A stretch of DNA of 64,000 nt from Bidens hawaiensis. Lineage: Eukaryota > Streptophyta > Magnoliopsida > Asterales > Asteraceae. This document shows positions 34,541 to 45,016 of the stretch, in pieces. Where the stretch lies: contig JAIQDT010000186.1 in assembly GCA_021521415.1 (NCBI GenBank), positions 286,001 to 350,000 of the forward strand. The letters run 5' to 3'. The stretch's first letter is position 1. Each line of letters begins with the position of its first letter. The notes under the pieces are model-generated. The model searched no databases. It saw only the letters and a list, made by a program, of their open reading frames with translations, and was not told where the DNA came from. The position numbers and the translations under genes are program-made.

Positions 34541-34770
34541 TCCAGGTTAATGGCTATCCTAACAGTCTACAAGTAGTCTGCAGGACTAAACATATACAGA
34601 TGCATATGTCCCTTAGGCTTAGAGTTAATGGCATAGTTTTAAGTGAAAGAACAACCTAAGATTGCCCCAAATGCTTTCAGCCTTTGAATTAATGGCTATC
34701 CTCTCAATCTACAAGTAGATGACAGGACCAAACATATACAAGTATATGTTTCTTAGACTTGAGCAAATGA
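34541..34770 (-). repeat. Duplicated palindrome-rich module in S3 spacer
   Basis: Two copies (34541-34625 and about 34680-34765). On the minus strand each reads (G/A)ACATAT...TATATGTTT, (A/G)GTCCTG, CTACTTGTAGA and GGATAGCCATTAA. Same order and duplication as S1 5090-5345. Confidence 0.65.
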
Positions 34771-36001
34771 CATAATTTTCAGCAAAATTAAGTTCTTTTG
34801 AGTCTTTTCATTTGAAAATCCTTCTTTTTAAGCTTCTTCAAAGCTTGAACTGAATAAACTTATCATATCTCTTCACCATTAACAACATACTCATGTTTTA
34901 TTTCAAAATAGAGTATTTATGCAAAATTCATTAGAAAATTTATTTTTGTCATTTAATTTTAACATAAAATACACTTTGACATAAACAGTTGCAACATACT
35001 CAAATCTTAATCAATGCATAAAATCATTAAGACAAGCAGACAACACTATCATTCAAAGTCTCCTATCTTAATGAAATTAGAAGATTAGATAAAAACACAT
35101 ATGCAGGCAAATTTGCAATGATACCAGATAAGCATCTTAACAGATAATTCAAAGCATGACTACCTATCTTAATATCATATATATGCACATTAACTGATAA
35201 ACATGCAGACAAACACTCAAACAGACATATCAAAGTAATCAATGCATATATTCAGTCAATGCACATAACAGTTATCATATTCAATAACCTACTCGTCAAC
35301 ATATTCAACTTAACATACACAAGCATATATTCAACAAACATTCAGATTATGTGACCTCTAACAAAATAATCAGTTAGCACATAGAGGTACACAATCAAGC
35401 ACACATCCTTAATCAGATTTCATCTGAGGTGATCATCCCCAGGGCTTTCAAAAGAAAGTTGAACCTGGTTCTATCAAGTGGTTTGGTGAATAGGTCAGCC
35501 AAATTATCACTTGTATCAAACCTTTGCATTTCAATCAAACCTTTTTCATTACAATCTCTGATGAAATGATGTCTGATTTCAATGTGCTTAGTCTTGGAAT
35601 GTTGCACAGGATTCTTAATAGTGAAATATGCAGCAGTGTTATCAATAAGAATAGGGGTGTTCAGAAAATTCAAACCATAGTCCAACATCTGATTTTGAAT
35701 CCAGAGAACTTGTGCACAGCAGGCAGATGTAGCAATATATTCAGCTTCTGCAGTTGAGATTGATACTGTAGTCTGCTTCTTGCATTGCCATGACACTAGC
35801 CTTTCACCCAAAAACTGGCATCCCCCTGAAGTTGACAATCTGCTCATGTTGCAGCCATCATAGTCACTGTCTGTGTATGCAATTAGGTCAAAGGAATGGT
35901 TCTTTGGGTACCAAATCCCTAAGTCTGGTCTTCCCTTCAAGTATTTGAATATTCTTTTAACAACATTCATGTGGGAGACTTTTGGATTTGACTGAAACCT
36001 T

Positions 36002-36018
36002 GCACACACACACACACA
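36002..36018. repeat. (CA)n tract in the pol coding region
   Basis: Eight CA units in the codons for CVCV, where S1 reads AVCLCARF. The frame changes exactly here, so expansion of the tract is the likely cause of the frameshift. Confidence 0.85.
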
Positions 36019-38612
36019 GCAAACATGATATCTGGTCTTGTTGCAGTCAGATACATCAGAGATCCAATCTTGGCTCTATATTCATGTTCATCTACTGACT
36101 CCCCCTTTTCATCAGCAATCATCTTCTCTTTGGTGTCCATTGGAGTTGAAGCAGTCTTGCATTCTTGACAATTGAACTTATTCAAAATTTCCTGCACATA
36201 TTTGTCTTGGCGAATGAAGATCCCTTCATCCTTTTGTTGAACTTGCAGTCCCAGAAAGAAGTTCATTTCACCCATGGAACTCATGCTATATTTGGATTTC
36301 ATCAGCCCTTCAAACTCCAAACACATATTTTCATTTGTTGATCCAAAGATGATATCATCAACATAGACTTGTAAAAGCAGCAAATCTGACCCCTTTCATT
36401 TATAGAAGAGTATCTTGTCAATGGATCCTCTTGTGAAACCATTGTCAAGAAGATGGTTTGACAGCTCATCATACCATGCTCTAGGAGCCTGATGCAGTCC
36501 ATAAAGGGCTTTGTTTAACTTATACACCCTGTTTGGATACATTGGATCCTCAAATCCTGGTGGTTGAGCTACATACACCTCTTCATCAATCTTTCCATTT
36601 AGGAATTTAGATTTAACATCAAGCTGGAAGACTCTTATATTCTTTGAGGCAGCATATGCAAGGAAAATTCTTATAGCTTCCAGTCTTGCAACTGGTGTAA
36701 ACCCTTCCTCAAAGTCTATCCCTTCTTCTTGAAGACATCCCAGTGCTACAAGTCTAGCTTTGTTCTTAATCACCAAACCCCTTTCATCCCTTTTGTTTCT
36801 GAAAACCCACTTGGTTCCAATTGCATATCTGTCATATGGCTTGTCAACAAGATCCCACACATGCAGATCTCTAAACTGTGCCAATTCCTCCTGCATTGCT
36901 TCTACCCAACTGTTATCATTCAAAGCTTGAGCAATATTCTTTGGTTCTATTTGGGATAGAAAACAAGAGTAAATACAGATGTTTGCTATCTCAGAATGAC
37001 TCCTTGTTACTCTTTCATGTAAGTCACCAATGATGTTCTCAGCAGGATGATTCTTTTCAACAGTAGGAGTTTGTATTATCATATTTGTAGACAAGTTTGT
37101 GTAAAGATTTGTTTCATTGAGTTCAGGTTCTTCAATGATCAAATCTGCCTCAGCATCATGAAACTCTGGTGCTTCCTCATTGTTCTGTCCTGAAGTAGAT
37201 GCATCATTGTTTCCTAGATTCAAGCTTTAAAATAAGTCTTGAAATCTTGCTGTGGTTACTGCTTCTTCTTCACTGGATTGGTTGCTTGTGTCACTCCCAT
37301 TTTGAACATGATCTTTCTGTACATCAGGTTTGTCTTGATTGTTCACAGCATGTTCTTTCTTAATGATATTTCTTGAGGAGCTCTTCACAAAAGTGTATTC
37401 CTTCTCTTTTCTTGCAACCTTTTTCCATAATTCTTCCAAGTCCAATGTTTTCTTCTTATTCTCTTCTATTACACTGGTCTTGTAGTATGAATCATCAAAG
37501 TCTTCAGAATAAATCTTGAATGACTTTATCAACTTCTCATGATCAAACAGCCGTGTTGCTCCACTGACTGTATTGAATTGGTTCTCATTAAAAATGATGT
37601 CAGATGACTCTATCACACTCAAGTGATCTTTCACATATACTCTGTATGCCTTTGAGTGAGTAGAATATCCAACAAAGAAACAATCTAGTGACTTAGTTTG
37701 AAACTTGTTCAAATAATCTCTAGTGTTCAACAGAAAACATTTGCAACCAAAGGGCTTGAAAAACTTGATGTAAGGCTTTCTATTGTTGAAAATTTCATAG
37801 GGAGTCTTATTATGCCTTTTGTTTACAAGAACCCTGTTCTGAACATAACAGGCTGTGTTGATTGCTTCAGCCCAAAAAGTGACAGGCAGATTTGCATCTG
37901 CCAACATGGTTCTTGCAGCTTCAATTAGTGTTCTGTTTCTTCTTTCTGCAACACCATTCTGTTCAGGAGTTCTAGGAGCTGAGAATTGTTGTAAGATTCC
38001 TTTTAGTGTGCAGAATTCTTCCATAACTCCATTCTTGAACTCTGTCCCATTGTCACTTCTCATTATTTTGACTTTCTTATTCAACTTGTTTTCAATCATT
38101 GTAACACAACCTTTGATCAACTCTGCAGTCTCATCTTTGGTACTTAGGAAATAAACCCAAGTATATCTTGAATAGTCATCAATGATCACTCGACAATATC
38201 TCTTCTTCCCAATACTTGGCACACTCACTGGACCAAAAATATCCATGTGAAGTAACTCAAGTGGTTGATCAATTGAATTGATGAGTTTTGACTTATGAGT
38301 TGACTTGTGTTGTTTTCCCTTTTGACATGAGTCACAATGATCATCTAACTTGAATTCTCTTGTAGGTAAGCCAATCACATGCTCACCTTTGACCAGTCTA
38401 TTCATGTTCTTCAAGTTTACATGGCACAACTTCCTATGCCACAATCTTGATTCATTTTCAGTGGCTTTGGAAAAAAAACATGCACCACCTCTTGAAATAG
38501 CTTCTTTCATATTCAACTCATACAAGTTGCCATTTCTAGGTGCCATCATCATAATCATTTCAGGTGGGATCACAAACTCAGGTTTTAAAAGGAAACAGTG
38601 AGAATCATCAAA

Positions 38613-39056
38613 ACTGACTTTGTAACCCTTATCACACATCTGAGATATACTCAGCAGATTGTACTGAAGTCCCTCAACATGAAAGACAATATCAAAAGTA
38701 ACTTTTCCATTTGTCAAGATTCCTTTACCCACAATCTTTCCACCATTCTCATCACTCCCAAAAGCAACAGGGCCTTCATATTTCTCTTCATAATTTACAA
38801 GCGACCTCTTGTCACAAGTCATGTGCCTAGAACAACTGACTTTGTAACCCTTATCACACATCTGAGATATACTCAGCAGATTGTATTGAAGTCCCTCAAC
38901 ATGAAATACATTATCAAAAGAAACTTTTCCATTTGTCAAGATTCCTTTACCCACAATCTTTCCACCATTCTCATCACTCCCAAAAGCAACAGGGCCTTCA
39001 TATTTCTCTTACTAATTTACAAGTGACCTCTTGTCACAAGTCATGTGCCTAGAACA
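38613..39056 (-). repeat. 222-bp tandem duplication in S3 protease
   Basis: Copies 38613-38834 and 38835-39056, 74 codons each, in frame, with several base differences. The join makes KVSCSRHMTC in the downstream copy. Confidence 0.92.
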
Positions 39057-39121
39057 ACCACTATCCATATACCATATATCATTCAAAAGAGTGGCCTGTT
39101 CCTGCACAAAGAGAAATTTGA

Positions 39122-41530
39122 TTAGTTAAGTGATGAGGTGCAAGCTTCATCAACTTGCAACTCATCAGGTTCATTTTCAGTGGCAGCTTGGGAAGTGAGT
39201 GTTGTAGGTTCAGGATCTTCATGAGTGATTTCCAAATTGTCAGAATTGTCAGTTTCATATCCACACTCTCTTGGTGTTTTGACTAGTGAGACTGAGATTT
39301 GTTGCTCAACTGAGTTTGTGACATTCTCTTTTATGACATAGTCCTTCTTCTCTGAGCAGTCTCTTACATCAGTCATAATCTCACTTTTAGTATCTGCTTT
39401 AGGTTTCCAAAAGAAACCTTGTGGTTCATATCCATGCTTTAACAAGAATTTCTCATCACCATTGAGTTCATTTGGTTTCTTTCTTGCATATCCCTCCTTT
39501 CTTCTTGTCTTCTCACTGTTTGATGATTCTTGAGCTCATCAGACTTAACTGATTGAGTGTCTTGATTGATCTTTAATAACTGGCTTTTCTTCTTTGCCAC
39601 CTTCTTGTGCTTCTGTGATGATTTACTTCTTCTCACAGACTCAGTCACTTGTTTCTTTCCCTTGATTTCAGTTTTCATTTCATTACTTGTCTCCTTTTTA
39701 CACACATTTCCTCTTCCCAAATACATAGCATACTTCTGTTTATACAGAACAAAGTCTTGACCATACTTTGTTCCATTTGGGACATGAAATGGTTGGAATT
39801 TGAGTCTCTCATCACATGAGTCTGTATGATGACCATATTCATCACACTTTCTACACCAAACCTTTCCTTTAAACATTTCATGCTCTTTTGGCTTTTTGAA
39901 TCTTTCACTTGGTTTGGGTTCTTTTACACCAATTGTCTTCTTAGTTTTCAGATTGTCAAATTCAATTGAGAATGGAACAAACTCAGCAATTCTTATGTCA
40001 CTTCTTTCCACATTCCCTTTAACAAAGACAATCTTCTTCAAACTCAATGGTTCCTCATCTTCACTTTCCCTATATCTTGACTTTCTTCTTTCATATTCCT
40101 CAACAGTCTCCACTTCTCCAACATCAAAGTCTTCAACACTTGAAAAGATAGGATAAACAGGAGTAATATTTTCAAAATTCATTCCTTCTTCAATTACCTT
40201 CTTTTTCTTGTTCTGTTCTATTCTTTCTAAAAACTTTTTGCTTGGAGGTCTAACAACATTGTAGTTCACTTTTCTCTTTTCACAAATATCAAAAGAAACA
40301 TGTTCTCTTTTCATTTGCTCATTCATTCTTCTCATTCTTTGTGTGACTGGAGGATATTTTGGAAGTTGATCAACAGATTCAGGCTTTTTGAATCTTCTTC
40401 CCCTTTCTGAAGCTTTTAGTTCTTCTTTAGTAATTTGATCACTCAAATCACTTAAGTCATCTTGATTCAAATCAATGGATTCAAGATCATCTTCTGTCAC
40501 TTGAACACCAATTGACTTTTCTTCTTTCTTTTCTTTCTTCATAACAAACTCACCTTCTTCACTTACTTCAACATTCTTGTACAAATCCACAACTTCTTCT
40601 TTGTCTTTGAAAACATCTTTGAATTGTTGTAGATAAGCATTTCTCTTTTCTTTATCAACTTTTGGTATAAAGTTGTTGTTGAAGGGTGGTGGAACAGCCT
40701 TGTACTTATCTTCTTCTTTGACTTGATTCAAAATTCCACAAATGTTTCCAGTTGAAATCAAGTTCTTTAAGAATTCATTGTCTGTTTGCAGCCTTGTGTT
40801 CAGCACCTTTTCTTCAACTACCATTTTCTTCAACCCATTTATCTCAGTTGTGAACCTTGTCTGAGCCCTATAACTGTTCATACAGTCTTCTTCCAAACTC
40901 TTCATTCTTTCTTCACTAACCATCTCACTTGCTTCATATGTATTGATAATGCTTTGTTTCTTAAAACACTCACTTTCCAGCTTGCCAACTTTTGCTTTTA
41001 GTTCATTGATAAGTTCATTTAAATCAACATCAGGAGTAGAGTGTACCTTAGATGAAGATGCAGTGTCTTTATCAGCTATGGCCACATTAGCTCTTTTGAT
41101 GTCATCTGCCATGTCTTCCTCATGGTTGCTCCAATCAAAGCTTCCTTCATGTTGTGAAGTCACTACCACATTGCCTTGATTTCTTGGTTTATTTTGGTAT
41201 GCCGGAAAGTTGTTGGTTGCAGCATTTTGAACATTTTGAACAGCTTGATTATGAGTGTTATTCATTTGATACCCTTCATTCTGATGCATACTCTGTTGAT
41301 TATTCATTTGAGGCTGATACTGGTTGTTGAAGTTAGGATTGAAGTTGTTGTTTGGATGAAAGCTGTTGTTGGGATTGAATCCTTGGTTATTGTTGAAGTT
41401 TTGCTGATTGTTGTTTCTCTGCATATTCTGCTGGTACTGTTGTTGTTGGTTTCTTGGCTGTTGATTTTGAAACTGATTCATCTGTTCCTTGGCAGATTAC
41501 ACTCTCTGGCAAAGTGTCCTGGCTGTTGGC
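39122..41530 (-). pseudogene. gag: Gag of S3, nucleocapsid and C-terminal extension
   Basis: Starts within the first zinc knuckle (CYNC split by T2; CQQPGHFAREC remains at 41530-41497). A small frameshift follows, then an open frame from 41481: about 105 residues extremely rich in Gln and Asn, then a coiled-coil region (INELKAKVGKLESECFKKQ onward), a long charged region and a second knuckle (CRKCDEYGHHTDSC) near 39835. The last part (MLKHGYEPQGFFWKPKADTK, 39445-39122) is in another frame and ends in TAA just before the pol frame opens. Same plan as S1 Gag with low sequence identity. Confidence 0.85.
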
Positions 41531-41535
41531 AATTG
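41531..41535. other. Target-site duplication of T2 (left)
   Basis: AATTG, repeated at 54486-54490. It falls in the first Cys codon pair of the S3 gag knuckle. Confidence 0.95.
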
Positions 41536-41908
41536 TGTAACACCCCGTAACCGCAGCGGAAACGTACACGGGATGCAACAGACACATCTGATATCAACAG
41601 CATTGCTTATAAAGAAAATACCACTACATTAATTTATAACATATTACATTGTTGCGAGTTTCATTACTGTCTAGGTGTTACACACATATTTTACCGATAA
41701 GACATTAATAAATTCATTACAAAACATAGAGCAGCAAGCTTCCAACAGGTAGCACAGATAGTTAAGCACACATCAATCAATCCAACTTGGGCATACCTAG
41801 AAAACATGTAAAGAAAACGGGTCAACTACGAATAGTTGGTGAGTTTCACTAATTTAAATAAACACTGACAAATCATTTTAATAATCATTTATTAACAATA
41901 TAATCATG

Positions 41909-42182
41909 CTGGGAACTATGTTACCCCAGAACATTTCCATTAACTTCCTGGGAACTATGTTACCCCAGAACAATAATAACCCCTGGGAACTATGTTACCC
42001 CAGAACAATAAATACCCCTGGGAACTATGTTACCCCAGAACAATCACAACCTCTGGGAACTATGTTACCCCAGAACAATAATAACCCCTGGGAACTATGT
42101 TACCCCCGAACAATAATAACCCCTGGGAACTATGTTACCCCAGAACAATAATAACCCCTGGGAACTATGTTACCCCAGAACA
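41909..42182. repeat. 35-bp hairpin minisatellite, 8 units
   Basis: Core CTGGGAACTATGTTACCCCA followed by GAACAATAAT. Each unit can form a CTGGG/CCCAG stem. The other LTR has seven units (51447-51687). Confidence 0.95.
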
Positions 42183-42922
42183 ATAACACATGATAAACAT
42201 TTTATATATTCTGTGCATCAGGCCATATATATATAAATGTACAAGTATTTCCATACGATCGGTATGTACTTAAATACTTTAAATAAGACATGTTTTCCGC
42301 CCCGGGAAAATATAATTAAAACAATTCATTAAAAGGGGCTCGTGAAAACTCACCTTTTGTGAGTCGGTGAGTAATACAAGGAACAGCTACGTGCCTGGAT
42401 CTGTAATATAATATCTAGTCGTTACTATATAATTCCCATAACTTAAATACGTATCAATCGGTACATCTGGAAACATTGTTAACCCAGTACTGTACTCGAT
42501 TCGGGGACTATGTTAACCCCGTGACACTTCTAAGGACTCAGATTGTGACATTGCTTAGAGTTTGACAGTCAATTTAGTTAAGGTGATGAAATTATAGCTC
42601 GGTTTGACACCCCGTTTGGCCGTGGGGCCCGTTTCCGGTATTTCGGTGCCGGAAACGGTAAAATTGGGAAAAATTACCCAAATCATCCGAATTATTTTCG
42701 GATGATTTATTTTTACTTAATTTACTTAGATTTATGAAATAGTCCATTTTTAGAGTTTTCATGTACCAGTCAGCTCGCTTATGCGAACTTTGCCGGTTTA
42801 CACGTTTTAAGCTTTAAAAACTTGTTTTTATGTTCTTTTTAGCACAAATAATTACCCGATTAGTCTCGGGTCTTGAAATTTTGCACAAGACTTAATTTGA
42901 CAGTAAGGAATTTTTGTAAAAA

Positions 42923-43369
42923 TTTTCCAGATTTATTTTCTTATATTTACATTTATTTATCTATTTTTAAATCTCATTAAAATACTAAATATATCAAAAA
43001 TACCAAAACACTTTAGAAAAATCCCAAATTTTTCTGGGATGATCTCTATCATCCTCATAACTTTCTGGAATTTTTCCAGATTTATTTTCATATATTTACA
43101 TTTATTTATCTATTTTTGAATCTCATTAAAATACTAAATATATCAAAAATACCAAAACACTTTAGAAAAATCCCAAATTTTTCTGGGATGATCTCTATCA
43201 TCCTCATAACTTTCTGGAATTTTTCCAGATTTATTTTCCTATATTTACATTTATTTATCTATTTTTAAATCTTATTAAAACACTAAATATGTCAAAAATA
43301 CCAAAACACTTTAGAAAAATCCCAAATTTTTCTGGGATGATCTCTATCATCCTCATAACTTCCTGGAAT
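42923..43369. repeat. Three 149-bp tandem units in T2 LTR
   Basis: Each unit starts TTTTCCAGATTTATTTTC and holds CCCAAATTTTTCTGGGATGA. Repeated in the other LTR at about 52426-52872. T1 LTRs have a single degenerate equivalent. Confidence 0.93.
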
Positions 43370-44980
43370 TTTTCCAGAATTTAAACCTTATTTTTCAAGC
43401 CATTTTCACCCAAAACCGAGCTAGAAAGCCCTAGAACTCGTTTCACCGAAAAGCCTACTTAGGCTTTTCCAACTGAGCTCAAATTTTGTGGGTGACTTTT
43501 ATATGATATAAAAAGCTTATCTTAAATTTTCCGGAATTTTTCATCATGTTTTGCTATTTTTCACTATTTTTGGCCAAAACCGAGCATTAAATTCACCGAA
43601 TATTCATCTTTTATCCAAAAATTACCAAAAATTCACAGATCTCATATTTCCATGTGTAGATCATCTCTGTGAAATTTCGTGACCCAACTCTAAGCACACG
43701 AAAATCTGTCCATAATTCATATACACACGAAAACCGAACTATTTTGTGTTTTCTAGCTTTAGATCGCAAGGATCTCGGTTTCTAGCCTTTGCTAGCCGCT
43801 AGATACAACACTTTCAAGCACATCAACACCACACCAAGCAAGTTATACCCACAATCAAGCCATTTCTTTCCTAGTGTCGGTTAAAACATCAAAACAACGA
43901 TTTTGACCGTAAAAATCCGTTTTCGACTCTTTTTACTCATTTCTTGGACCAAGATCCCTTGTATAACTTGTATACATCTCTTGGTCATGCAAGAGTCGGT
44001 TTCATCTCGGATTTTCACCCGTCTTTCACATAGAAAATTCATTTGACAAGATTTCAACCGTAAAAATTTATTCTAAACACTTTTAACTAATTACTTGGAT
44101 CAAGATCCTTTGTATAGCTTGTATACATCCTTTGATCACACGAGAATCGGTTTCATCTCGGGTTTTCACCCATTTTTTCACATGAAACCTCCTTTTCTCC
44201 ATATTATAGAATCAAAACCAAGAATCAACCATAAAAACATGTTTTATACCTTCAAATCTTTGGTTGGAGATCAAGAAAATGGATGGATGTTTGAAGGTTG
44301 AGAGGGTTTGAGAGAATTGATGTGAAAAAAAAAATGTAATGTGTAAAGGGAGTGTGGGTGGCCGGCCTAAAGGGGGTGTGTGGGGGGGCCCACATCTCAA
44401 ATATTGTCCACACATTTGGATTACACAATCCGGATAATGTTGTGGATAATCTGGTTCAGTTCGTTTCTCGTTTAAACTCGTAATTCGGCTTGAAACGAAA
44501 TTAAAATGGTCGTTTTTCGGGTTAAAGTAAAATTTTCATAAAACTGATTTAAAAACTTTCAAAACTTAACCCATGACATTAAAACATCATATCATTAATA
44601 ATTACGCATCTTTTTCGGCTTGATTGATCATCTCTTGCTTGGTTTGATGTTAAAGGTTTCGTTTATCGTACCGACGTACCAATAAATCGAAATCCTTTTT
44701 CTGTGCTATAATTCACTTATCCCGAAGCATTAATACTTCGTAAATATCACTAAACATTATATATTTCGTCTATAATGTAATTCCCGATTCGTTCGGGTTT
44801 CAATAATCGTTCATTGGTTGATTGTAATTCCAATACGATTCACTATATAATTGAGTATGATTCATACTGTGAACCATATATATTCGTATAAACGTGCTAT
44901 AACTCATATAATCAATATTAAATAACACGCAAATAGTATATTCCGGCTAGGGTATACCTGAATTTGCCGGAATCGTTACA

Positions 44981-44990
44981 TTCTCCCCCC
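44981..44990 (-). other. Polypurine tract of T2
   Basis: GGGGGGAGAA on the minus strand, adjacent to the 3' LTR. Confidence 0.94.
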
Positions 44991-45016
44991 GTTATAAAAA
45001 TTTCGTCCTCGAAATT

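Larger units (their letters stand above)
32187..35412 (-). other. Non-coding spacer downstream of S3 pol
   Basis: 3.2 kb, AT-rich, no credible ORF. Right part: the duplicated palindrome module (34541-34770) and blocks shared with S1 at 34428-34457, 34372-34387, 34275-34307, 33885-33909, 33734-33825 and 33623-33640. Left part (about 32250-33500): dozens of ACTCGA/CCCGAAA/CCGAGT-type motifs, as in the LTRs of S2 and S3. S5 has the same array at 61670-62800. Confidence 0.8.
35413..39101 (-). pseudogene. pol: Pol of S3 (PR-IN-RT-RH), several breaks
   Basis: The pol frame begins after TTTGTGCAG with GAACAGGCC (EQATLLNDIWYMDSGCSRHM), which has the protease D-S-G. A 222-bp tandem duplication (38613-39056) repeats 74 codons, and the second copy lacks D-S-G. 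Integrase: LWHRKLCHVN, CDSCQKGKQH, MDIFGPV, RSDNGTEF, QNGVAERRN. A stop near 37227 precedes a frame restarting [11 protein letters not shown] has [13 protein letters not shown] and YVDDIIFGS, with a further stop near 36394. A CA tract at 36002-36018 shifts the frame into RNase H (TDSDYDGC, AEAEYIA, DNTAAY), which ends at 35413. Clearly non-functional, but every domain is recognisable. Confidence 0.93.
32187..41535 (-). mobile_element. Sirevirus S3, part downstream of T2 insertion
   Basis: On the minus strand: gag from the first knuckle (41530), second knuckle, pol to 35413, then the non-coding spacer to 32187, where T1 interrupts. The third ORF and 3' LTR are not seen. Joined across T2 to 54486-57104. 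Confidence 0.92.
41536..44980 (-). repeat. 3' LTR of T2
   Basis: On the minus strand it runs TGTAACGATTCC (44980) to GGGTGTTACA (41536). It contains eight copies of an about 35-bp minisatellite (41909-42182), three 149-bp tandem units (42923-43369) and a further repeat of TCGGTTTCATCTCGG-type sequence near 43990-44170. Frames at 41906 and 44095 are repeat artefacts. Confidence 0.95.

Noticed and set aside
41906..42151. 81-codon ORF of repeated PGNYVTPEQ/LGTMLPQN units
   Set aside because: It is the 35-bp LTR minisatellite read in frame; unit length changes would break it, and it lies on the wrong strand for the element.
44095..44301. 68-codon ORF found in both T2 LTRs (also 53598-53804)
   Set aside because: Present twice only because the LTRs are copies, antisense to the element, and without recognisable domains.
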